From assembly GCA_964019135.1 (NCBI GenBank), contig OZ025260.1, positions 19,090,254 to 19,154,253 of the forward strand: DNA of 64,000 bases, written 5' to 3'. The notes under the pieces are model-generated. The model was not told the DNA's origin and made no database searches. It saw only the letters and a list, made by a program, of their open reading frames with translations. Origin of the DNA: Arenicola marina (Eukaryota; Annelida; Polychaeta; Arenicolidae). The position numbers and the translations under genes are program-made. Shown piece after piece: positions 55,201 to 64,000 of the stretch (the first letter of the stretch is position 1; each line of letters begins with the position of its first letter).

Positions 55201-56211
55201 CAGAACTGCTTCCGGTTTATATGTATAACGGGCCTCTCTAGCTCACTGAATCAAGATTATTCCCGGGGATATGGTTTCGCTCTACCGTTAGACCTCTCCT
55301 TTGACTTGAACCTTCATCGGTTAAAGCAATATATTCCGTAATTTTTGGTATTACCAACCTCTTCTCCATGTCAAATAAGTATATTCTGTCTTGAGTTTAA
55401 ATCCTGAAAGCCTGCGGGCTATCCGGAGAGAAGCATTTTGGTCAACGGAGCAGAAGTTGGTGGCCGGCTTTATATCCCTACGCGCCTGTTCGCAGTTTGC
55501 TATTTTGTGTGTGATGTCGACCGCGGCTCGCTATCACGTCCACGCGCGATAAAAATAAACCGCGCAGTATCATGTTAAAATGTTTGTTTTACAGACTCAA
55601 AGAGATATAAAAACATATGCATCATAAATTGTGAGATACTTTAGTCTTGATTCTAAAATGTAAAAAATCTAAGATGGTGCATGTAAGCATATTGCTTTTT
55701 ATTATATTAGTCATCCAATCCAATATCACCGGGGTAGTCACTTGGTAACAGCTTCCTCTTACAGTATAATCTGGTCTCTCCGGGGATCGCATAATTGGAA
55801 CTTTTGTTCCCGCTAGAAGTATATTATTTTCCCGGATATTATAACGAGCTGCAATGGTGTCGCGAGCAACCGCCGAAGCCCCATCTTTGTCTCAAATATC
55901 ACTGTTCTAGACATGAATAAATGTGTTATTCTCGTATATTCACTACAAAGTGTTACCTTTGTCGGTCTTAAACATAAATCGGTTCACTTGTATCGCAGAA
56001 CCAAACCCTGGAGCTGTCTGGCCAAAAGGGAATCCGTCTGAGCCAGGTATCCAGGGGCAAGATTCCGATCCGGAACGCTTCACTTCCCGTGGACCTGGAG
56101 ACTGAAACCTACAAAGTGTGTGTGTGTCTGCCCAGCGGCCGGCTGTTCGCGGTGCCAGGGTCAAGGTCGTGTCAAGAGGCCAACGAGGACACTGACCCCT
56201 GTGCCGCGTAG
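49232..56211 (+). CDS. SGCB: Beta-sarcoglycan
   Basis: Exons: 49232-49246, 52177-52380, 52914-53102, 53737-53770, 54540-54700, 55040-55174, 55999-56211 (TAG), giving 316 residues (human 318). Junctions are AG/GT and in phase. Exon 2 has SMREKSLVKRRINKEHNSNF, GYVSINEEQLHKTGIRGRK and a signal-anchor helix (IVFILVVLLVLLVIVNLI) running into exon 3. The extracellular part keeps MEFNPSGVLLRF, DPETGRVLFSTDF and a C-terminal Cys cluster (YKVCVCLPSG ... SCQEANEDTDPC). Sarcoglycans form a type II membrane subcomplex of the dystrophin-glycoprotein complex. The first coding exon carries only MASFQ, before a 2.9-kb intron holding a large inverted-repeat element. It is head to head with SPATA18. Confidence 0.93.
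49330..50330. mobile_element. Composite inverted-repeat element (family C) in SGCB intron 1
   Basis: The left arm about 49500-49735 (CAGGCAAGCCCGCTTCTC ... TCGCGAAGAAATGTTGGAGC) is the inverted complement of the right arm about 50000-50230, around a unique centre of about 260 bp. The arms match 22630-22830. The outer left part (TAGCATTCTATAG, GGGTTCTGGGCTAGGC) matches 20980-21130 and 22265-22310. At the right edge the GAAGCGGGCTTGCCTGGGGG CACTTGCGCC segment is duplicated (about 50192 and 50272). Confidence 0.7.
51213..51397. mobile_element. Palindromic MITE with ~85-bp arms
   Basis: It begins AATAGCGCGAGTTTGCGGGG and ends GCAAAACTCGCGCTATT. The arms match over about 85 bases with few mismatches and meet at GAGGCCGCAAGGCCGAGG. 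No coding sequence. It lies in SGCB intron 1. Confidence 0.85.
51536..51793. mobile_element. hAT-like non-autonomous element (GTGTCG family copy 2)
   Basis: The 258-bp element has ends GGGCCCC...GGGGCCC and flanking duplications TATAGTTA (51528-51535) and TATAGTTG (51794-51801), seven of eight matching. The interior repeats GTCGATTTTAAGAAAAGGTC-type units. It shares TGTCG-rich interior and duplication size with 6593-6818 and 62143-62354. Confidence 0.7.
53150..53245 (+). mobile_element. tRNA-derived SINE, internally deleted copy
   Basis: The head GGGGCCAATAGCTCAGTGGG is joined directly to the tail GCGATATGACCAAAAGTGGT and the end CCCGAATATACAACC, skipping the B box and middle. It lies in SGCB intron 3. 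Confidence 0.75.
55325..55630 (+). repeat. Interspersed repeat, family B copy 3
   Basis: Full-length match to 40200-40505 in the same orientation and to 8143-8460 in reverse, ending ACATATGCATCATAAATT. It lies in SGCB intron 6. Confidence 0.75.
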
Positions 56212-57168
56212 GTTAACCGCGCGCTCATAGCCGTGAGAGCGTCTACCGTAATCTGCGGAAGCGACGCTCCCGCGCCCGGGAATATGACTGATGTCCCTGA
56301 ACGGATGTGCAATACACGCGGACATATACATAGCAAGTATATTGTAGAAACGATGGTGCTAATGAACAACTACATTTACAAGTGCTTTTTAGTTATATTG
56401 ATGTTGCTAATGTTTGTTTGTGAAATAAGTAATAACCGTGTGCGATATGTAACCTGTCTATGGTTACTCATCTTCAGTTTATGATTCATCGGTATTCTAG
56501 TCTAAGCCTAGTCTAGAGTCTGTGAGGACGTGTACTGTTAGGCATGAATCTATTATTCAGTATATAATTAATTTTAATAGCTTGCATTATTCGTTGTTTA
56601 GGTGGTTGTTATTATATCTTATTATACAAATTATTATTCCAAATGTGCCAAATAGGTTTTTAGACTTAATGTTGATGCCAGAATTGCATGTTATATATAG
56701 ATCTTTGCTTGTTTTAGAGAGTCTTGGCTATGAGTTTTAGTTACCCAAGACTTAACGTAAACACAAGACTTGGGGCAATAACTATTTGGAGGCATTATGT
56801 GGGAGATCGTAACGTTGGAAGCTCTTTCACTCCGACGCAGGTAATCAATCTCTGAGACCAAGTAAATAGTTATTATATCTTTGGATATAATTATATAGAC
56901 ATCGTTTCTGTAGTCGCATGAGCAAGAACCCTATAGAGAGGCGCTTTGCCGTCTGTAACTCCGAGTAAGGTGGTAATGCCAATATCGATTGAAATATTTT
57001 TCTGCGATATTGATTTGTCAGTATTGGTGCCACTGATCAGTTCACTGGGTCCCCTGCTACTGGGATTGCATGGGTTAGTAGTCTTACGGGTGCTTCGTTT
57101 GCGGATCCAAGTTTAGTCATGTTATTATATAACTTTACATGAATTGTAATATTTTAATTATTATCGGT

Positions 57169-57174
57169 AATAAA
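57169..57174 (+). terminator. Candidate poly(A) signal of SGCB
   Basis: AATAAA about 960 bases after the SGCB stop codon, followed by a GT-rich stretch (GTGTGAACTGTTGTGTG). Position and context fit a cleavage site. Confidence 0.4.
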
Positions 57175-58384
57175 AGTGTGAACTGTTGTGTGTAATATTG
57201 CCTCGCTGCTTTATACCCTGTCCTCTAGTCTGTATATAATAATGATCATCGTCATATTACCTTGTATGTGGGGGGAAGTTTCTGCTTTTATAGTGAATTC
57301 CCATCCATTTTGCCACCTATACGCTTGTGAAAGAAAACCTCGTACTTTGTGGACCAAAATGGCGCTAATGCCGGCAATGAAAATGACACACCCCTCCCAA
57401 ATCCTGGGGTCCGCCCAGAACAGTATGCTCCGCTGCTTATAAGTGTACTTTCCTGGAGCATCGTGGGCGGATGGCGGGGGGTGGGGGGGAAGGGTCTGAC
57501 TCAGCTATATCTACTTTATGCCGCCCGTTCCGCATGATACCTTTTTTTGCTCCTATTTCATTGCATTCTTTGGCTTTTATATATTATATGTATAAACATG
57601 TTACATTTATTGTTATGGAGACATTCGGGTGATACATTTGATGGAATGCAGTGCCTTAACAGTTGTTGTCCCTTCGTAATTCCATAGCATTGACAAAATA
57701 TGAAGTTAACAAATTAAGTAATATGGATAGGTGCTACCTAAAAAATGCGAGCGTATAATTATTATTTCAGATATTCCGAGAGGATACATCTAGAGTAATA
57801 TTTAAAATTAATCTCACTTCGGCTCAAGGCTTGCCATAAAGAATATCTTTGGCGGGATGACGTATACTATGCACGTGCTTGTGGCATATCATTCGGTTGC
57901 TTAGGAACTCCCATTGTGACGTCATGTTTATAACATTTTGACGTCACAACTACTCACTATGACAGCAGCCGATGGGCGGTCACCATGAGCGCTCTGCTTG
58001 GCAACAGACATTTAGCCCGTCGCTTATAAATTAACTTTAATTTGAAGTATACATCTAGTGTTAATATTGAATAATTTACTCGTTAATTTTGTGGGGCAGC
58101 TGATTTAATTATTAAAGACATGACATAATAGGCTTCGACCTCTCTTTGCTTGAATATATTTATGTACAGCTGATATTTACTCCGAATCCGAAAACGTCTC
58201 ATGGGGGTTGTTACGCGAAATGAAAGTCCTAAGCCTATGCTTGAAATGGAAATATGCATGCATGTTACCTGAAGAGCTCGCTTGCGCTCGCTGTAAATCG
58301 TAAAACAACAACTTCGGTCATATCATATAAATACTATCTAAATTCCGTGTAAAGTTTAAATGAGCTATTCCACGGTAAACTGTG

Positions 58385-58505
58385 GCGGAACGTGGATCGG
58401 TGGTTCGGGGATCCTCGGGGACATTGCTCCACTCTCCCTTCCTTCTCCCATTGACGTGATATGACCAAAAGTGGTTAAAGCGTCCTGAATATACAACAAA
58501 CCAAT
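58385..58505 (+). mobile_element. tRNA-derived SINE, 5'-truncated copy
   Basis: Starts at GAACGTGGATCGGTGGTTCG, has an internal deletion, then CTCCCTTCCTTCTCCCATTG, GACCAAAAGTGGTTAAAGCG and TCCTGAATATACAAC. Confidence 0.8.
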
Positions 58506-59141
58506 CGGTCGGGTCTGCATCATAACGTCTCGCAGCATGTTTCACGGGGACCAGTCCCTGTGTGTGGAACCAGGGACGTTTGTGTGGGCCTTATGTGTCT
58601 CCCGGGTCATGGGGCGTTCGGGGCATGTACTGACGCTGAAAAAATAATATAGGTCTGCATTCCATGTATCACAACCGCACTGCATAGGCTAAAATCAATG
58701 CAACTCGATCGTTCTAGCACTAGTCACCAATAGTTAAATATTTTTTTCTTGCCGACACTGTAATTTTACATCAACAGTTTAATTAATCACACATCAAATG
58801 CTTCCAGCTGTCATTGACAGATTTGAATCTAGAGGCGCAAAACCCCCGGGATTCAAATTAGTGCATACGTTTTGTTGCTGTCAGGGGTAATCAATAATTA
58901 ATATTTGTATCGACCAATTGTGGGTGAACATGTCGCAGCCAGAGAAGTATTGGCAATGATTCCGAGATGGTATGAATAATATGGCTGGTACCTATGACCG
59001 TTAGGGCAAGGAAAATCTATTTTTAAGAGATATATGCCCAGATCCAGGTCAAAAGTAGAATAGGTAAAGCCAGTTGTTTTAATAAAAATCACAGGAGATA
59101 TTTGACGGAGTTATATTGGTTTCTCTCATGTTGAGACAATA

Positions 59142-59246
59142 ATGGACCTTAGTGATTTTCTTGGAAATATGGATCTCAGCCAAAGACCCGGTTACGACGA
59201 AATTAGCCCCAACGTGTTAAAGGAGGCTGGCTTTGATCATATGTGA
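59142..59246 (+). pseudogene. Reverse-transcriptase relic of a non-LTR retrotransposon (35 codons)
   Basis: A short frame contains RPGYDEISPNVLKEAG, which resembles the PG[YP]D.I.P..LK block that opens the finger/palm region of LINE-type reverse transcriptases (jockey/CR1/RTE-like). Nothing else of the enzyme is visible before or after, because the minisatellite starts immediately downstream. The call rests on this one motif. Confidence 0.4.
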
Positions 59247-59249
59247 GCG

Positions 59250-60520
59250 GTAAATGCTCGCTCGACACAGCCTGGTGCACGTGTTTACACCACAGCCTGA
59301 CGCACGGGTCCACACCACAGCCTGAACTACAGGTTCATGCCACAACCTGAGGCACGGGTTCACACCACAACCTGACGCACGGGTTCACACCACAGCCTGA
59401 CGCACGGGTTCACACCACAGCCTGACGTAGGGGTTTACATCACAGCTTGACGCACGGGTTCACACCACAGCCTAACGCACACCACAGCCTGACGCACACC
59501 ACAGCCTGACGCACACCACAGCCTGACGCACGGGTTCACACCACAGCCTGACGTAGGGGTTTACATCACAGCTTGACGCACGGGTTCACACCACAGCCTA
59601 ACGCACACCACAGCCTAACGCACACCACAGCCTGACGCACACCACAGCCTGACGCACGGGTTCACACCACAGCCTGACGTAGCGGTTTACATCACAGCTT
59701 GACGCACGGGTTCACACCACAGCCTGACGCACACTACAACCTGACGTAGGGGTTCACACCACAGCCTAACGCACACCACAGCCTGACGCACACCACAGCC
59801 TGACGCATGGTTTCACATCACAGCCTAACGCACGGGTTTACACCACAGCCCGACGCACACCACAGCGTGACGCACGGGTTCAAACCACAGCCTGACCCAC
59901 GGTTTCACACCACAACCTGACGCACATGGTTCACACCACAGCCTGACGCACACCACAGCCTGATGCACGGGTTCACACCACAGCCTGACGCACGGGTTCA
60001 CACCACAGCCTGACGCACGGGTTCACACCACAGCCTGACGCACGGGTTCACACCACAACCTGAACCACGGGTTCACACCACAGCCTGACGCACGGGTCCA
60101 CACCACAGCCTGACGCACGGGTTCACACCACAGCCTGACGCACGGGTTCACACCACAACCTGAACCACGGGTTCGCACCACAGCCTGACGCACGGGTCCA
60201 CACCACAGCCTGACGCACGGGTTCACACCACAACCTGAACCACGGGTTCACACCACAACCTGAACCACGGGTTCACACCACAGCCTGACGCATGGGTCCA
60301 CACCACAGCCTGACGCACGGGTTCACGCCTCAGCCTGACGCACGGGGTCACACCTCAGCCTGACGCACGGGTTCACACCACAGCGTGACGCACGGGTTCA
60401 CACCACAGCGTGACGCACGGGTTCACACCACAGCTTGACGCACGGGTTCACACCACAGCGTGACGCACGGGTTCACACCACAGCGTGACGCACGGGTTCA
60501 TGCGCACACCACCACCTGGC
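59250..60520. repeat. 25-bp minisatellite, about 50 copies with shortened units
   Basis: Main unit CACCACAGCCTGACGCACGG GTTCA. Shorter units lacking GGGTTCA occur in clusters (about 59470-59660), and a block containing GTAGGGGTTTACATCACAGC recurs about every 120-125 bases, evidence of higher-order duplication. Frames read across it are not genes. Confidence 0.95.
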
Positions 60521-62142
60521 GCATGTCACTGCACGTCTTATATGATGATCCATTGTGGTTGTTTGTGGTTGCATGTTATAAACCCCAGATTCCCTATGTG
60601 ACCTGGGACTCGAAATTTAAATACGGCTAATCGATAAGGGAGTGGAATCAATAAAAAAACAATTCCGTAAGACCCGGTGAATCAATAAGAGAGTGAATTA
60701 ATAAGACAGCGAATCAATAACATATATAACGGCTCAATAAGTAAATGACTTATCACGAACTGCATCAGTTGACTTATCCTCTCCACCTTCTACGCACCGA
60801 TCATACATGTTACGCTTAACTTGGCAGTACATACTTTTCAAGCCACGATATTATGCGTAGTATTATATTGTTGCCTTTTTGATGCTAGGGTTGGGCCGGC
60901 AGTATTTGACCTGGTAGATAGAGGCTGGTAACCGGGCCATCGGATGCTCGCAGCATACTAGGCCCTCGAACGGGTGATTTGTAGTCTCGTAATTGGCGCC
61001 CGTAAGTCGTGCAAATGCTATGGTAAACCAAATGTATTTATTGACGCATGGGTTATTGACGCATTCGCGGAATTTATTATGTATTTATTAGTATTTGAAC
61101 GGCTCTATAAAATAAAGATATAGCAAATATATTGTTTTATACATATCTTGTTTTATTCATCTTTCAATGTTCAATTATTTATACATCTATCATGAATTTA
61201 CCAAATATAAATTGATTTCAACGCTTAGCGGTCTGACAGACACCTATATAGAGGCTATAATTCCATCGTAACCACTTGCTTTGCTGGTATCGATCTGTGC
61301 AATCATTTAGCTATAACAGAGACTTGCATAGTTCCCAGCCCTCCTTTGGATTGATGCTTTGGTTTATTACTAACGATTTATCTAGTCTTTCATCGTAGTT
61401 GGTTTTAACTTCTCATGCATATGAAACACAAGGTCATTAGGAGAGGGGGGGGGGGGTAACCCCTCTGAATCTCAAATCCCAAAGAGTTAGGGGGAGTACC
61501 ATCGAATCTCCAAGATGAGGACTGATCAAGACTGGGCGCGAAAAAAACACGCACCTTCACAATTCACGAAACTGTTATAACGCCACGGCGGATCCAGTGA
61601 GGGGGGGGGGGGTGCATAATTGCATAATTTCGGCCATCTGAAGCGTGGACCCCCCCCCCCTCCTTTTGGAGCAAGAACGCTATTTGAGGCGGCATGTACC
61701 ACCTCTGTTTCCACAATGGCCGATCTATTTGGGAGCCCATATAATCCTTGAATGTCATCTTCAGTCAAATCCTGTCGCTTAGTAAGGTGAGTACGGTTAT
61801 CCAATATGACGTGCAACCCTCAATGGGTTTGGTGATGGACCCGAGCTCGACCTTATCTCTGGTACATGAGCTATTGTTTACGTCGGCAACGCCTTGGCCT
61901 GTTGACTGCCCATATCGCCGGTATTATCGCTCACTGATGCCAGTTCAGTCCCCGCACCACAATCTAGGTTGAGCCTTCCGTTTTCTTTCTTCAAATTTGG
62001 CGTTCTATTGCGTTTCTTAACGATACTTGTCTTATTAATATCCAATTTACACTTTGTATAGACTAAAAACATGATCGAAAAATTGCGAGAGGCTGCAATG
62101 GCTCGTGCAAATATATGGAGGCAATCACAAAAAGTATAAAAA
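60521..62142. other. Intergenic sequence, no gene recognised
   Basis: AT-rich, with G/C homopolymer tracts at 61445 and 61603-61660. The segment 61585-61680 is a third copy of the GGCGGATCCA/poly-G repeat. No splice-supported reading frame is seen. Confidence 0.5.
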
Positions 62143-62354
62143 GGGGTCGGGAATGGCGTGGGGGCGGAGGGTCCAGTTTCCAGTGTCGATTTTTCTCGAC
62201 GTTCCGTGTCGCTTCAGTGTCGTTTTTTCCAAACTGCCACTATCTGTGTCGATGTCGTTTTTGTCAGATCCTCAGTATCGGAATTTTGGGGTCATTGTCC
62301 ATTTTTCAAATATATGCCTGTGTCGCGTGACGCCATTTACCCCTGACAGACCTC
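62143..62354. mobile_element. hAT-like non-autonomous element (GTGTCG family copy 3)
   Basis: The 212-bp element starts GGGGTCGGGAATGGCG and ends CGCCATTTACCCC...AGACCTC, flanked by perfect 8-bp duplications TATAAAAA (62135-62142 and 62355-62362). The interior (TGTCGATTTTTCTCGACGTT, CCGTGTCGCTT) aligns with 6593-6818. Confidence 0.8.
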
Positions 62355-62362
62355 TATAAAAA

Positions 62363-64000
62363 ACATTTTATACGTCAGCGAGTCAATAGGGGCATGAAAA
62401 CAATGGCCACCCGTTACCACCAGTCTGTTTTTCACTGCCCGGTCGATCCCCCGCAGATATTTTACCTCGACTGCAGCTCGATTTCGAAAAAAAGTTGTAA
62501 CTCTGTATTGGCGCATCACAGACATCCAATTTGTCCTATTAAAGTGAATAAAATTAAAGCTAAAATAGGGTAAACGACAATGTCTGGTCTAGAAGCAAGT
62601 TGGTTTTATTCCAGTGTAAACATACTAAAAATAAAAGATCGTATATCCGAAAACACGGGCAGAAAATGTGCCCGTGGCTCGGTGTGGAATGACCGTGATA
62701 TGATCCTGATATCACATGGAGTATGAAACGAGAACGGCATGCGAGGCACGCTTAAAACTAACATGAAGACACTTCCCAACTCAGCAACAAACAATTTAAC
62801 TACTAATAATCGATCGACCTCTGTTGGGGTAGTACATAATTCGACCGATAGGGTAAGTGTTTTAGGTGAACTGCGTGAACACACCAACCCAGAGGGTTGA
62901 CTGTTAAATAACAGCCTTCAGAGTGGTGTTATTTGGTCTGAGAGTATCTTCTGTTATAACATATGTCTATATAAATATTTTATTTTAATTAGAATACTAG
63001 CCATATGGAAGTACACCGAGTGACTCAGACATCTGACTTCTTGAAATACCAGTTTGCACAACTAGGCCTAACTCTGTTGTCGTCGATGACCTATGCGTAT
63101 CATATATGTAGTATTCTAATCGAAATGTAAAATGAATAGGTTTTATTTCTATCATAAACAAATAGCCGCGTTCTCTGTTTCTAGTCAACCATTCTGGTGG
63201 GCATGATGACTTGTACCTCCACAATTTTACACTAAGTAGAAAACATGTGTAAAGGGCCGGATCATGTGAGACGACACAGCAAGACACAAGTGTGGAATAA
63301 AATCGTGATGCGCCTTCGTCAAGGCACTGCACGCAGCTTAAATAATTACCGAAATACTAGAAACTACTCGCACAATTGACGATGCCGAACCGGGTTTTCA
63401 CTCAGAACGATGAGCCATTGAGGACTCTCCAATATCACTCATATGAATGTGATTTAACACGACACATTAATAAACATTAATATTATCGTAGACTAGCTAT
63501 ACATACAATGCCAATACAATGTTTATCACAATGGTATAAAATGGAATCCGTGGAATGGACAGGACTGGAATAATATTAAGCAATCCACTCTCTACTGTCA
63601 GTGTCTTCCACAATGGGCACTTCATCGCAGCATAATACTTATATGCCGTACATACTCCTTCCTTTTCCCCCAAGTTGACGCTCTTATCTCAGCGACAGAT
63701 TTGGGCCGAATTATAAGGCATACGTGACCAGTGAAATGAAGTGAAGTGAAGTGAGGTACAACTGCAACACATCCGCGCTGGACCTTGCGAATTGCAAGTA
63801 GCAGCCGATAGATAGAGAAAGGCCAGCGAATCTTTCGGAATATGCTATATGCATAATTTTTATGCAATAATCTAATACAATTTTATCCCACCTAATGCTA
63901 ATATATATTGTCACCAGAGTTCGTTTAATCCATATTCATCTGCCTCATAGAGTATCACACAGCGTGTTAAGAGACCGAAGGAGGATTAACACCTGCAAGA
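62363..64000. other. Right-end intergenic sequence, no gene recognised
   Basis: AT-rich sequence to the window edge. Frames of 60-110 codons (for example 62997-63332 minus) show no domain, no signal peptide and no consistent splice partners. Confidence 0.5.

Larger units (their letters stand above)
56212..59141. other. SGCB 3' flank, no gene recognised
   Basis: AT-rich sequence after the SGCB stop. A CG-rich patch near 57350-57470 contains AAAATGGCGCTAATGCCGG, but no splice-supported frame follows. Short frames here have no recognisable domains. Confidence 0.5.

Noticed and set aside
57188-57537. Possible gene start near the CG-rich patch
   Set aside because: Overlapping short frames disagree, there is no conserved domain and no donor that leads to a further exon.

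Overview
This is a window of animal nuclear DNA. The coding sequence is split by GT-AG introns, mostly 0.3-2 kb. Five intron-bearing genes can be reconstructed exon by exon, four of them recognisable orthologues of vertebrate genes. The rest is large minisatellites, tRNA-derived SINE copies, MITE-like elements and G/C homopolymer tracts. No vertebrate-type LINE or SINE is evident. Gene content, intron phases and a vertebrate-like gene pair point to an invertebrate deuterostome. A cephalochordate (amphioxus) is my best guess, because I have an uncertain memory of amphioxus minisatellites that overlap exon-intron boundaries. The species is an inference.

Layout, left to right. 1-1404 is a 34-bp minisatellite. 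2168-10238 (+) is the 3' part of a gene for a membrane protein with two Ig domains, a Thr/Pro stalk, one transmembrane helix and a cytoplasmic tail built from a repeated exon pair. 10239-13753 is intergenic, with a palindromic element and a CCAAT-box minisatellite. 13754-20310 (-) is a complete TMEM184C-type seven-helix gene with an unusually long Ser/Asp/Thr-repeat tail. 20311-23479 is transposon-rich and holds a dead pogo/Tigger-like transposase start. 23480-28205 (+) is a complete spartin (SPART) gene. 28845-30955 is a large 25-bp minisatellite with an E-box in most units. 33066-47121 (-) is a complete SPATA18/Mieap (mitochondria-eating protein) gene in 11 exons. 49232-56211 (+) is a complete beta-sarcoglycan (SGCB) gene in 7 exons. 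56212-64000 has no gene I can support, only repeats and a reverse-transcriptase relic.

SPATA18 and SGCB lie head to head about 2.1 kb apart, the same neighbours and orientation as on human 4q12, which suggests a shared or at least conserved regulatory region. TMEM184C and SPART are also divergent. The genes do not form a pathway: spartin (endosome and lipid-droplet turnover), Mieap (mitochondrial quality control), SGCB (dystrophin complex) and TMEM184C (putative transporter) act separately.

The most striking feature is that many minisatellites sit on splice junctions. Each copies the junction itself (exon end plus donor, or acceptor plus exon start) 4 to 22 times. This is seen at Ig exon 2, at SPATA18 exon 6 and on both sides of SPATA18 exon 9. 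Weaker cases lie just downstream of donors at SPATA18 exon 7 and TMEM184C exon 5. These arrays could produce alternative isoforms, in one case a stepwise in-frame 15-residue insertion.
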